From IMG/VR virus record IMGVR_UViG_3300042197_002952, positions 1-30,685 of that record: DNA of 30,685 bases; one strand, given 5' to 3'. The notes under the pieces are model-generated. The model saw only the letters and a list, made by a program, of their open reading frames with translations, ran no database searches and was not told the DNA's origin. A program made the position numbers and the translations under genes. This DNA comes from a virus. This document shows, piece by piece, positions 12,579-21,884 of the stretch. The stretch's first letter is position 1. Each line of letters begins with the position of its first letter.

Positions 12579-15467
12579 TTATACAATTTTTAAGAAACAA
12601 TTTGCATCTTTATATACAGATCCAATTGGTAAACCTAACGGTGATGGTGGTATGTTCACTATTGATAAGTTATTAACAAATGTTGTACATGCTCTGTCAG
12701 TAATAATATTGGACCCAACAACAAAAGATTTATCTGTTTGTAGTGTGTTACTTGATCCACCTAATATTGATGAATCTGTAATTCCTAATCCAATAATTGT
12801 GTTACAACTACCACCAAGAATAGTAGAAGTTCTTGAGGTAATTGACCCGCATATTAAATTTTTACATCCTGACCCTATAAATGAACATCCTAATTGCACA
12901 GTATTACACTCTCCTGCTCCAATTGTAGATTTTGAAACTTGAAAATTGAATCCTTGTTTTTTATTGATAATATTACAAGATCCGTTAATTATTGAACTCC
13001 ACCATGCATTATCGATTGTATTTAGTTCTCCACCAAGAATACTAGAATAAACAGATTGCCGCTGAATTATATTACCTTGACCAACTAAAATAGCCGATAA
13101 TGGTGCATTAATAAGTTTATTTGTTGCACCTCCACCTAAAAATGAAGCGGGACTAATAGATGTTGTATTATTTTGACCTCCACCCAAAAATGCATAATTA
13201 GATGAATTAATAATGTTAGCACAACCACCACCAATGAAAGCAGTAACGGTACTTCCTGATAATATATTTAATGCCCCACCTACAATTGTCGAACAACATG
13301 ATTGTGATTGAATTATATTACTTTGTCCACCATTAATAGAGGAATTTACATTATTGGAAAGAATTGTATTAGATGTGCCCCCACCAATTGAAGCAAAAAC
13401 ACTACAAATTTTATTTAATGTACCACCTAGGATTGAAGATGAGACTGATCCCACGCTAATCTCATTTTGAACTCCTATAACAAAGGAACAAGCTCCGTTA
13501 GCAATGTTTGAATTTCCACATCTTAATGTTGATCCCAAACCTACTCCTGCAATCATAACACCTCCACCACTTCCACCAGTACTAAATCCTGATGCTGTTA
13601 CTGTAGAACCATTTGTATTTGTAAGGGTAAGAACTCCTGTCCCAGTGTTGTAAGAAGCTCCTGTTAAATAGATATCTTGTAATCCTGAAATTACAACAGA
13701 ACCGTTTTGTCTATTTAATGTTAAATTACCTGTGTTATAATTTAAGGTTCCTCCAGTTACAAAATAATCTGTAGTTCCAGTTAAAAATCCTGAAGTAGTT
13801 ACAATTGATCCATCGGTATTTGTTAAACTTAAAACTCCTGTTCCAGAGTTGTAAGAAGCACCTGTTAAGAAGACATCAGTATAACCGGTTAAGAATCCTG
13901 AAACATCAAAAGTATTTCCAGAGTTTGTTGTGAATGTTGCAATACCAGTAACTGGGTTGTAAGTTCCACCTGTTACTGTCATGTCGGAAGCAAGAATTGA
14001 CAAATTAACCGTATAGTTATTTCCATCATTAACTTCAGCCGTTAAATCAAATGTTCCTGGATTCCAGGTTAGACCTGTTAAATAGTAATCAGTTCCTCCG
14101 GTGTATAATCCTGTAACCACAACAGGAGATACTCCGTTATTGTAGTTAAGAGTTAATTCACCTGTAAGTTGATTGTATGTTGCTCCAGTCGTATAAGTGT
14201 CTTGTAAACCTGAAATTACAACTGACCCGTTTTGTTTACTTAAAGTTAAATTACCTGTATTATAATTTAAGGTTCCACCGGTTACAAAATAATCATGGAT
14301 CCCTGAAACAACAACACTACTCAAATCATTATTTACAAGTGTTAGTTCTCCGGTGTTATAATCAATTGTTCCGCTTACTAAAAATTTATCTTGTGTTATA
14401 GGTGATGAAACAACATTTCCTGAAGAATCAATTCCTAAATTAGTAACCACAGGATTAACACCAAGTGTTTGTATGTTTAAGTTCGGAACATAAACCGTAT
14501 CATTTTGAGTTCCAGTAATATTAGATCCTCCAAGAATAACTGAATTATTTGCGCTTAAAGTTGATCCAACTGAAAAAATTAAAGATTCATTTCCAGAAAT
14601 AAAATTATTCTTACCTCCAACAATAACATTTCTTTCACCAACAGAATCAATTGCATTAACATCACCACCAAGAATGGATGATCTATCAGATAAAACAGTA
14701 TTTGATTCTCCACCAACAATAATTCCATAATTACTATTAAGAGTGTTAAGTGTACCTCCACCAATAAATGAATAATTTGTTGGTATACCTGGTTTCATTA
14801 AATTATCTAAACCACCAACTATTACATTATAACCACCACCACCGGTGTTTATTTGATTGTTACTACCAGCAACAATAGTTGAGTAATCTTCATCTATTAT
14901 TACGTTTTCTCTACCGCCATTTATTGAGTTATAAGATGGTGTTGATAAAACACTATAAATTTTGTTATCATATCCTCCATCAATGTTACTATAAATTGAC
15001 GTATGAATTTTATTAAGTCCACCGGAGTTTATACTAGAAAAACATGTATTAGATAATGTATTATTTTGTCCAAAATTTATATTTGATAATCTAGCATTTG
15101 ACAAAGTATTAAATCCACCACCACCAATTTTATTTGTTTTAGAAAATTGTGTTATGGTATTAGAATATCCATTATCAATAGAATTACATCCAGATGCAGT
15201 ATTTGTTATTGTATTAGAAGCACCATTTGTTATTGTATTATACCCACTTTGTGCTGAAATTTTATTATTACTTCCAGAAACTATTGTCGAGTAGTTTCCA
15301 GTTGCAGTGTTTGATATACCACCAATTACATTTGTATAACTATTTACTGCGGTATTGAGTCTACCTGCTAAAACAGAACTATACGTTCCTAGTGCTGCGT
15401 TGTTTAATCCACATCTTACCGTGGTCGAGGATCCTCCAATTGGGTCGTCAATTATTACAAAAGCCAT
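12579..15467 (-). CDS. Giant beta-solenoid tail-fibre/adhesin-like protein A, 962 residues
   Basis: It opens MAFVIIDDPIGGSSTTVRCG, identical to its neighbour B and nearly so to C. Residues up to about 330 are 13-16 residue repeats of the form S-x-I-x-G-G-x-x-N-x-I, a YadA-head-like beta-roll or solenoid. About 340-640 are 30-40 residue beta units (TGASYNSGTGVLSLTN type). A second solenoid block begins VMIAGVGLGSTLRCGN and runs to the C-terminal cap (TTFVNNLSIVNIPPSPLG, then PIGSVYKDANCFLKIV). No signal peptide or anchor is present, which favours a phage tail fibre or receptor-binding protein over a host adhesin. Many Cys occupy equivalent repeat positions. The gene is monocistronic with its own motif and terminator. 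Confidence 0.8.
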   Translation of the reverse strand: MAFVIIDDPIGGSSTTVRCGLNNAALGTYSSVLAGRLNTAVNSYTNVIGGISNTATGNYSTIVSGSNNKISAQSGYNTITNGASNTITNTASGCNSIDNGYSNTITQFSKTNKIGGGGFNTLSNARLSNINFGQNNTLSNTCFSSINSGGLNKIHTSIYSNIDGGYDNKIYSVLSTPSYNSINGGRENVIIDEDYSTIVAGSNNQINTGGGGYNVIVGGLDNLMKPGIPTNYSFIGGGTLNTLNSNYGIIVGGESNTVLSDRSSILGGDVNAIDSVGERNVIVGGKNNFISGNESLIFSVGSTLSANNSVILGGSNITGTQNDTVYVPNLNIQTLGVNPVVTNLGIDSSGNVVSSPITQDKFLVSGTIDYNTGELTLVNNDLSSVVVSGIHDYFVTGGTLNYNTGNLTLSKQNGSVVISGLQDTYTTGATYNQLTGELTLNYNNGVSPVVVTGLYTGGTDYYLTGLTWNPGTFDLTAEVNDGNNYTVNLSILASDMTVTGGTYNPVTGIATFTTNSGNTFDVSGFLTGYTDVFLTGASYNSGTGVLSLTNTDGSIVTTSGFLTGTTDYFVTGGTLNYNTGNLTLNRQNGSVVISGLQDIYLTGASYNTGTGVLTLTNTNGSTVTASGFSTGGSGGGVMIAGVGLGSTLRCGNSNIANGACSFVIGVQNEISVGSVSSSILGGTLNKICSVFASIGGGTSNTILSNNVNSSINGGQSNIIQSQSCCSTIVGGALNILSGSTVTAFIGGGCANIINSSNYAFLGGGQNNTTSISPASFLGGGATNKLINAPLSAILVGQGNIIQRQSVYSSILGGELNTIDNAWWSSIINGSCNIINKKQGFNFQVSKSTIGAGECNTVQLGCSFIGSGCKNLICGSITSRTSTILGGSCNTIIGLGITDSSILGGSSNTLQTDKSFVVGSNIITDRACTTFVNNLSIVNIPPSPLGLPIGSVYKDANCFLKIV

Positions 15468-15478
15468 TTTGTTTGTTT
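15403..15478 (-). repeat. 76-bp identical 5' segment shared by genes A and B
   Basis: This segment covers the first codons and the start of the leader. It is identical to 18318-18393, so the two 5' ends were recently copied or are held identical by recombination. Confidence 0.85.
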
Positions 15479-15501
15479 GTTTTTAAAAATTTATTGTTTA
15501 G

Positions 15502-15512
15502 TTATAAATATC
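15502..15512 (-). promoter_or_regulatory. GATATTTATAA motif, candidate late promoter of gene A
   Basis: It lies between the gene B terminator and the gene A ATG, 35 bases before the start. The surrounding ~26 bases match those before gene B. No TAnnTTTG promoter is present, so this motif is the best candidate for transcription initiation. Confidence 0.5.
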
Positions 15513-15527
15513 TATTAAATTTCGTTT

Positions 15528-15560
15528 AAAAAAAAAGGAGAAAAAATCTCCTTTTTTTTA
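15528..15560 (-). terminator. Terminator after gene B
   Basis: GGAGA and TCTCC form the core stem, extended by A/T pairs, with a T run on the minus strand. It begins about 18 bases after the gene B stop. Confidence 0.8.
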
Positions 15561-15577
15561 TAATTTTTAGTTTTGAA

Positions 15578-18382
15578 TTAAGGTACAATTCTTAATGTAT
15601 TGTCAGCTGTACATCTCCAAACAGAACCTGATGGAAGACCAGATGATGATGGTGGTACATTCATTATTGATAAATTGTTTACAAATGTTGTACAAGCTCT
15701 GTTTGAGCAGATTCCGTCTCCAATAATAAATGAACAAGCATTTTTCACTGTGTTATTCCATCCACCTAAAATTGCGGATCTAGTATTATTTAATAATATT
15801 GTGTTACTATTACCATTCAATATTGATGAGTAGGAAGAGTTTATTATGTTATTAGTACCAGCTCCAATGAAGGTATGAACGTCAGTTAACTTATTATTAA
15901 AACCACCAACAATTATAGTTGAGTTATTTATTGCGGTATTGAATGATCCACCGCCAATAAATACTTCTTGACCAATTGATGTATTACATAGTCCTCCCGT
16001 AATAACACTATTAATTGAGGCATCCATTAAATTGGATTCTCCCCCAACAATTAAGGAGCCAAATGAGTATCCTTGAATTTTATTACACTGTCCACTACCT
16101 ATAAAAGAATATCTATACCCTGTTATAGAATTCCTGTATCCACCTGAAATTAAAGAATAATTTGGTCCCCCCAGAGCAAGATTTCTGATAATACTGTTAC
16201 ATTCGCCACCAAGTACTGAAGCATATATAGTACAAGTAATTGTATTACACAAACCTGCAACCACATTTGAGTAGGAACTAGAACAAATGACTTTGTTAGA
16301 AACTCCTCCTAAAATTGTTGAATATTGTGAATCTACAACATTACCAGTACCTGCCCCGATAATTGAACCAAAAGCAGTACAATGTATTGTATTATAATTT
16401 CCACCCACTATAACAGAACTATTCGATCCTGATCCAGCTTTAAAGATAGTATTTTGGGCTCCACCCCCAATAAAATTTGCATCGTTAGAACTTAATGTAT
16501 TACAAAAACCTCCAGAAATTACAGAACAACTGTCTCCGGCAAGAATACTATTATTACTCCCGCCTCCAATCACAGATTGGTCAGCACCCACCAAAATTGT
16601 ATTAAATCTACCTCCACTTACGTTGGTGTAAGCTCCGTTTGATAAATTTGAATTTCCACATCTTAAAACTGAACCCGTACCTGTTCCAGCGATCATAACA
16701 CCTCCACCGGTACTAAATCCTGTTGCCGTTACAGTAGAACCATTTGTATTTGTTAAGGTAAGAACTCCTGTTCCAGAGTTGTAAGATGCTCCTGTTAAAT
16801 AAATGTCTGTAAATCCAGTTAAGAATCCTGAAGTTGTCACGATTGATCCATCGGTATTTGTCAAACTTAAAACTCCTGTTCCGGAATTGTAAGACGCTCC
16901 TGTCAAGAAAATATCTGTATATCCAGTTAAGAATCCTGAAACGTCGAATGTATTTCCAGAGTTAGTTGTAAATGTTGCAATACCAGTGATAGGATTATAT
17001 GTTCCTCCTGTTACAGTCATGTCGGAAGCAAGAATTGACAAATTAACTGTATAGTTATTTCCATCATTAACTTCGGCCGTTAAATCAAATGTTCCTGGAT
17101 TCCAGGTTAAACCTGTTAAATAGTAATCAGTTCCTCCGGTATATAATCCTGTAACAACAACAGGAGATACTCCGTTATTGTAGTTAAGAGTTAATTCACC
17201 TGTAAGTTGATTATAAGTTGCTCCAGTTGTGTAAGTGTCTTGCAAACCTGTTAATGTCACTTGACCTAATTGTGTATCAAGAACAATGGTTCCATTATTA
17301 TAATCAATTGTTCCTCCGGTAACATAATAATCATGGAAACCTGGAATTACAACAGATGTTCCTTTATTATCAAATAAGGTTAGATTACCAGTTGTGTAAT
17401 CGATTGTTCCTCCGGTAATAAAAACGTCTTGAGTTGGCGCTGCAACCACAACATTTCCTAGAGCATCAATTCCTAAATTATCAACCGCGGTTCCAGATCC
17501 TAAATTTTTTATATTAAAATAAGGTACATAAACCGTATCATCTTGAGTTCCTGAAATATTTGATCCTCCAAGAATTACAGATCTATTTCCAGATAAAGTA
17601 GAATTACAAGATAAAATAAATGATGAATTACCACTTAATTTGTTGTTATAACCAACAACAGCATTGTAACTTCCACTCGAGATTGTGTTAAGATCGCCAC
17701 CAAGTATTGTATCTGAAACACCATTAGAATTAATTGTGTTTTTACATCCTCCGATAACATTTGAAAAATCTGTTATAATTGTATTTCTTAATCCTCCGCC
17801 CATAAAAGAATATTCAGTTATGTTTGGTCCTGGAGTTCCTATAATACTTTCTCTAGCGTGTGAAATTAATGTAAATTTAGAGTTTTGGATGGTGTTTTTA
17901 AAACCTCCTCCAATCGCATTGTATCCTTGAGTTGCGTTTATTGTATTACATTGTCCTTGCGTGATATGTGATGAACAAATATCAATATTTGTATTTCTTT
18001 GACCTCCTAATACAGATACAAAACAACCAGAAACTACGTTATTGTTACCATTTAAAATTGTTCCTTGTGGGCTCAAATTAGTGTTATATGCTCCGTTATT
18101 GATTGTTGCGTAACCATTGGTTGTTGTGTTATATAAACCACCTAAAATTGAGCTATATGATGCATTAAGAGAAATTATGTTGTTTAATCCGCCAACTATT
18201 GATGTGTAAGCTGATCTAACAGTGTTTTGATTACCTCCGGCGATTACACCATATTGTGAAGTTACGGTATTACATCTTCCTGCTAATACACCAGAATAAA
18301 GTTGTAGTACCGCATTATTTAATCCACATCTTACCGTGGTCGAGGATCCTCCAATTGGGTCGTCAATTATTACAAAAGCCAT
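15578..18382 (-). CDS. Giant beta-solenoid tail-fibre/adhesin-like protein B, 934 residues
   Basis: Same plan as protein A: the MAFVIIDDPIGGSSTTVRCG start, a solenoid block to about 320, beta units (FLTGYTDIFLTGASYNSGTG type) to about 565, a second solenoid from VMIAGTGTGSVLRCGN, and a C-terminal cap ending GLPSGSVWRCTADNTLRIVP. The GLPxGSV cap occurs at the ends of many phage tail proteins and may help trimerisation. Residues about 126-424 are encoded by a segment that appears identical in DNA to part of gene C, while the first 120 residues and the second solenoid differ. That mosaic pattern fits exchange of receptor-contact domains. Phage structural role is inferred from context. Confidence 0.8.
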   Translation of the reverse strand: MAFVIIDDPIGGSSTTVRCGLNNAVLQLYSGVLAGRCNTVTSQYGVIAGGNQNTVRSAYTSIVGGLNNIISLNASYSSILGGLYNTTTNGYATINNGAYNTNLSPQGTILNGNNNVVSGCFVSVLGGQRNTNIDICSSHITQGQCNTINATQGYNAIGGGFKNTIQNSKFTLISHARESIIGTPGPNITEYSFMGGGLRNTIITDFSNVIGGCKNTINSNGVSDTILGGDLNTISSGSYNAVVGYNNKLSGNSSFILSCNSTLSGNRSVILGGSNISGTQDDTVYVPYFNIKNLGSGTAVDNLGIDALGNVVVAAPTQDVFITGGTIDYTTGNLTLFDNKGTSVVIPGFHDYYVTGGTIDYNNGTIVLDTQLGQVTLTGLQDTYTTGATYNQLTGELTLNYNNGVSPVVVTGLYTGGTDYYLTGLTWNPGTFDLTAEVNDGNNYTVNLSILASDMTVTGGTYNPITGIATFTTNSGNTFDVSGFLTGYTDIFLTGASYNSGTGVLSLTNTDGSIVTTSGFLTGFTDIYLTGASYNSGTGVLTLTNTNGSTVTATGFSTGGGVMIAGTGTGSVLRCGNSNLSNGAYTNVSGGRFNTILVGADQSVIGGGSNNSILAGDSCSVISGGFCNTLSSNDANFIGGGAQNTIFKAGSGSNSSVIVGGNYNTIHCTAFGSIIGAGTGNVVDSQYSTILGGVSNKVICSSSYSNVVAGLCNTITCTIYASVLGGECNSIIRNLALGGPNYSLISGGYRNSITGYRYSFIGSGQCNKIQGYSFGSLIVGGESNLMDASINSVITGGLCNTSIGQEVFIGGGSFNTAINNSTIIVGGFNNKLTDVHTFIGAGTNNIINSSYSSILNGNSNTILLNNTRSAILGGWNNTVKNACSFIIGDGICSNRACTTFVNNLSIMNVPPSSSGLPSGSVWRCTADNTLRIVP
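17111..18007 (-). repeat. 897-bp duplicated segment, copy in gene B
   Basis: Read line by line, this stretch matches 20318-21214 without a difference that I could find, at a constant offset of 3,207 bases. On both sides the sequences diverge clearly within a few bases. Confidence 0.9.
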
Positions 18383-18393
18383 TTTGTTTGTTT
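18318..18393 (-). repeat. 76-bp identical 5' segment, copy at gene B
   Basis: Identical to 15403-15478. It covers the leader end and the codons for the shared N-terminus. Confidence 0.85.
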
Positions 18394-18411
18394 TTTAAGT
18401 TTATTATTTAG

Positions 18412-18422
18412 TTATAAATATC
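18412..18422 (-). promoter_or_regulatory. GATATTTATAA motif, candidate late promoter of gene B
   Basis: It lies 30 bases before the ATG, immediately after the gene C terminator, in the same arrangement as at gene A. Confidence 0.5.
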
Positions 18423-18437
18423 TATTAAATTTCATTT

Positions 18438-18474
18438 TAAAAAAAAAAGGGAGAAAAACTCTCCTTTTTTTTTA
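18438..18474 (-). terminator. Terminator after gene C
   Basis: GGAGA and TCTCC pair across a 5-base loop, flanked by long A and T runs, 14 bases after the gene C stop. Confidence 0.8.
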
Positions 18475-18487
18475 TATTTTTTCAGTT

Positions 18488-21400
18488 TTATGGTACTATA
18501 AACAGACCATTTGTTGATGGGTTTCTCCAAACAGATCCAATTGGTAAACCTGCCGGTGATGGTGGAATATTCATTATTGATAAGTTATTAACAAATGTAG
18601 AACAAGATCTATTTGCGGTAATGTTGGATCCAATAATAAATGTTTTATTTTGGGATTGTATTGAATTGAATTGTCCACCGAAAATTCCGGAATTAGTAGA
18701 TGAATCGATAATATTGGCAGAACCTCCATTTATTGTTGAGCAATTAGAACTTGTTGATATTTGATTATAACAACCTCCATCAATATTTGAATAATTAGAT
18801 GATGATACATAATTATTGGTACCGCCACCTATATTTGAATGAAAAGAATATTCTATCTTATGGTCTTGTCCTACTAAAATTAAATTATTGTTTCCTCCTA
18901 AAATTGTATTTTGTAATCCTACACCAACAAAAGACCTAGTAGTCCCAGAGACAATATTATTACCACCGTTTATAATTAAGGAACTATTACTGGATACTAT
19001 TCTACCGTTATAACCTCCTAATATTGTACTAAAACCTGATCCTTGAACTGTGTTTTTACAACCTGCGGCGATAGTACCAGAAGACGAAATTAACGTATTT
19101 TGTTGTCCACCAGCAATATTACTGAAACTTGCGTTCCAAATTGTATTAGTAAATCCACCACCAACTGTTGAATTAAATCCAAAATTTTTGTTGCTATCTC
19201 CACCTGAAATTACAGATCCGGTACCAGAAGTCCCCCCTAAAGCTGAGTATCCTATTGTATTACTTAAACCACCACCAATAGAAGCTCCGTATCCAAAACA
19301 TATCATATTACATTGACCACCAACAATTAAGGATCTTGTTGTACTTTGAAGGTTAACTGGGTCTCCAACAATTGTATTATAAAATCCTCCACCAATGAAA
19401 GAATGCGCACCGCAGGATTTATTATATTCACCTCCAGATATTGTTGAGGATATACAATTTGTTGTATTTCCCCATCCACCTCCAATTACAGACATATCAG
19501 AATTAATATAATTTTCTAATCCTCCTCCAATGGAGTTTCTACACCCATTAATTTGATTACATTGTCCACCAACTATGACAGAAGCATAATTATTTGTCAG
19601 TGTGTGAAATTTATTTCCGTCTCCACCACCAATAAATCCACTTAATGCCGTATTTGTGTTTTGACCACCACCACCAATAAATGAATTACCATAATTAGTT
19701 GTGGTATTAAATTGTCCTCCAGCAATAACGGATAATCCATCAGAAATTAAATTCGATCTACCTCCTCCAATCACAGAACAAGTGGCTGCGCTCAGAATAG
19801 TATTGGCAAAACCACCGCTTACGGCAGAACAAACAGCGTTTGCGGTATTTAAATTTCCACATCTTAAAACTGAACCCGTACCTGTTCCAGCGATCATAAC
19901 TCCACTTCCACCACCGGTACTAAATCCAGTGGCAGTAAATTGAACTCCGTCATTTCTTCCTAATGTTAAAACACCAGTTCCAGAGTTATAAGTTGCTCCA
20001 GTAACGTATATATCTGTTGTTCCAGTCAAAAATCCTGAAGTTGTCACAATTGATCCATCGGTATTTGTCAAACTTAAAACTCCTGTTCCAGAGTTGTAAG
20101 ATGCTCCTGTTAAGTATATGTCTGTATATCCTGTCAAAAATCCTGAAACATCAAAAGTATTTCCAGAGTTAGTTGTAAATGTTGCAATACCAGTAACTGG
20201 GTTGTAAGTACCGCCGGTAACTGTCATATCACTTGCTAAAATAGATAAACTAACTGTGTAATTATTTCCATTATTAACTTCAGCCGTTAAATCAAATGTT
20301 CCTGGATTCCAAGTTAGACCTGTTAAATAGTAATCAGTTCCTCCGGTATATAATCCTGTAACAACAACAGGAGATACTCCGTTATTGTAGTTAAGAGTTA
20401 ATTCACCTGTAAGTTGATTATAAGTTGCTCCAGTTGTGTAAGTGTCTTGCAAACCTGTTAATGTCACTTGACCTAATTGTGTATCAAGAACAATGGTTCC
20501 ATTATTATAATCAATTGTTCCTCCGGTAACATAATAATCATGGAAACCTGGAATTACAACAGATGTTCCTTTATTATCAAATAAGGTTAGATTACCAGTT
20601 GTGTAATCGATTGTTCCTCCGGTAATAAAAACGTCTTGAGTTGGCGCTGCAACCACAACATTTCCTAGAGCATCAATTCCTAAATTATCAACCGCGGTTC
20701 CAGATCCTAAATTTTTTATATTAAAATAAGGTACATAAACCGTATCATCTTGAGTTCCTGAAATATTTGATCCTCCAAGAATTACAGATCTATTTCCAGA
20801 TAAAGTAGAATTACAAGATAAAATAAATGATGAATTACCACTTAATTTGTTGTTATAACCAACAACAGCATTGTAACTTCCACTCGAGATTGTGTTAAGA
20901 TCGCCACCAAGTATTGTATCTGAAACACCATTAGAATTAATTGTGTTTTTACATCCTCCGATAACATTTGAAAAATCTGTTATAATTGTATTTCTTAATC
21001 CTCCGCCCATAAAAGAATATTCAGTTATGTTTGGTCCTGGAGTTCCTATAATACTTTCTCTAGCGTGTGAAATTAATGTAAATTTAGAGTTTTGGATGGT
21101 GTTTTTAAAACCTCCTCCAATCGCATTGTATCCTTGAGTTGCGTTTATTGTATTACATTGTCCTTGCGTGATATGTGATGAACAAATATCAATATTTGTA
21201 TTTCTTTGACCTCCCAAGATTGAAGAAAAATTTCCACAAACTAGGTTATTATTACCATTTAAAATTGTTCCTTGCGGACTAAAATGTGTATTATACGCTC
21301 CGCCACCAATAATTCCATAACTAGAGTTAGGACCCATACAGTTAGAAAAACCATTAAGTATTGTCGTATATTGACACCTTGTGGTGTTACACGCCCCGTT

Positions 21401-21595
21401 TAAAATTACGCTGTAACCTGCTTGTGTTGAATTTGAGTTTTTACAGCCACCAATTGTTAAACTGTATTGCCCAGCGGCAAAATTACATTGACCCGCAAGG
21501 TTTCCACTATACAGAGCACTAGAAATGTTACTTAATCCACATCTTACTGTAGATGTTGGTCCTCCAATCGGGTCGTCAATTATTACAAAAGCCAT
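18488..21595 (-). CDS. Giant beta-solenoid tail-fibre/adhesin-like protein C, 1,035 residues
   Basis: This is the longest and first-transcribed of the three paralogues. It starts MAFVIIDDPIGGPTSTVRCG, then has a solenoid block to about 320, beta units to about 565 and an extended second solenoid (about 570-990) with many more turns than A or B. The cap is TTFVNNLSIMNIPPSPAG followed by LPIGSVWRNPSTNGLFIVP. Repeats follow S-x-I-x-G-G-x-x-N-x-I with scattered Cys (GGQCNQINGCRNSIGGG). Residues about 127-425 share an apparently identical DNA segment with gene B. The extra solenoid turns suggest repeat gain by slippage or recombination. Receptor binding is inferred; no enzymatic domain is seen. 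Confidence 0.8.
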   Translation of the reverse strand: MAFVIIDDPIGGPTSTVRCGLSNISSALYSGNLAGQCNFAAGQYSLTIGGCKNSNSTQAGYSVILNGACNTTRCQYTTILNGFSNCMGPNSSYGIIGGGAYNTHFSPQGTILNGNNNLVCGNFSSILGGQRNTNIDICSSHITQGQCNTINATQGYNAIGGGFKNTIQNSKFTLISHARESIIGTPGPNITEYSFMGGGLRNTIITDFSNVIGGCKNTINSNGVSDTILGGDLNTISSGSYNAVVGYNNKLSGNSSFILSCNSTLSGNRSVILGGSNISGTQDDTVYVPYFNIKNLGSGTAVDNLGIDALGNVVVAAPTQDVFITGGTIDYTTGNLTLFDNKGTSVVIPGFHDYYVTGGTIDYNNGTIVLDTQLGQVTLTGLQDTYTTGATYNQLTGELTLNYNNGVSPVVVTGLYTGGTDYYLTGLTWNPGTFDLTAEVNNGNNYTVSLSILASDMTVTGGTYNPVTGIATFTTNSGNTFDVSGFLTGYTDIYLTGASYNSGTGVLSLTNTDGSIVTTSGFLTGTTDIYVTGATYNSGTGVLTLGRNDGVQFTATGFSTGGGSGVMIAGTGTGSVLRCGNLNTANAVCSAVSGGFANTILSAATCSVIGGGRSNLISDGLSVIAGGQFNTTTNYGNSFIGGGGQNTNTALSGFIGGGDGNKFHTLTNNYASVIVGGQCNQINGCRNSIGGGLENYINSDMSVIGGGWGNTTNCISSTISGGEYNKSCGAHSFIGGGFYNTIVGDPVNLQSTTRSLIVGGQCNMICFGYGASIGGGLSNTIGYSALGGTSGTGSVISGGDSNKNFGFNSTVGGGFTNTIWNASFSNIAGGQQNTLISSSGTIAAGCKNTVQGSGFSTILGGYNGRIVSSNSSLIINGGNNIVSGTTRSFVGVGLQNTILGGNNNLILVGQDHKIEYSFHSNIGGGTNNYVSSSNYSNIDGGCYNQISTSSNCSTINGGSANIIDSSTNSGIFGGQFNSIQSQNKTFIIGSNITANRSCSTFVNNLSIMNIPPSPAGLPIGSVWRNPSTNGLFIVP
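20318..21214 (-). repeat. 897-bp duplicated segment, copy in gene C
   Basis: Partner of 17111-18007. The copies encode the end of the first solenoid and the first beta units in the same frame in both genes. Confidence 0.9.
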
Positions 21596-21626
21596 TTTGT
21601 TTGTTTGTTTAAATGTTTATTTTTGT

Positions 21627-21637
21627 TAATAAATATC
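21627..21637 (-). promoter_or_regulatory. GATATTTATTA motif, candidate late promoter of gene C
   Basis: The core is shared with genes A and B, 32 bases before the ATG. The leader ends in the same AAACAAACAAA-type A-rich tract, which probably replaces a Shine-Dalgarno sequence. Confidence 0.45.
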
Positions 21638-21653
21638 TCAACAAACCAACTAT

Positions 21654-21884
21654 TTACTTTTTTTTATTTATGTGAATTTTATCCACACTATAAAAACAAT
21701 AATTTTCTTCATCGATATGGCATTGCTCAACTTTTACAACTAAAGAATCTTTATTTTGTAAACTACCATATGCGTCACAACCAGACTTACTTGATTTACA
21801 ACTTGATAGTATCAAAACAAAAACTGATGCCACTAACAATACAATAAACAAATAAATTTTATTTAAACTTTTCATTATCTTCAT
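21654..21884 (-). CDS. Small lipoprotein, up to 76 residues
   Basis: A hydrophobic signal (IYLFIVLLVASVFVLILSS) ends in a lipobox LSSC, so the mature protein would be lipid-anchored at Cys29 (counting from 21884) with about 48 exposed residues and three more Cys. A second ATG at 21875 is equally good. Phage-encoded small lipoproteins often block superinfection or act as outer-membrane spanins. Nothing here decides between these. It overlaps the upstream gene and is the last gene before tail gene C. Confidence 0.75.
   Translation of the reverse strand: MKIMKSLNKIYLFIVLLVASVFVLILSSCKSSKSGCDAYGSLQNKDSLVVKVEQCHIDEENYCFYSVDKIHINKKK

Noticed and set aside
12565-12942. Long plus-strand frames opposite the tail-fibre genes (also near 15600, 17685, 19050, 19701, 20892)
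   Set aside because: They mirror the repeat codons of the minus-strand genes, are rich in Pro and Leu without any domain, and have no promoter or neighbours on that strand.
15501-15516. T4-type late promoter TATAAATA reading on the plus strand
   Set aside because: The element would drive transcription away from the gene it precedes, into the antisense strand of the upstream gene. The minus-strand reading of the same motif fits the gene layout.
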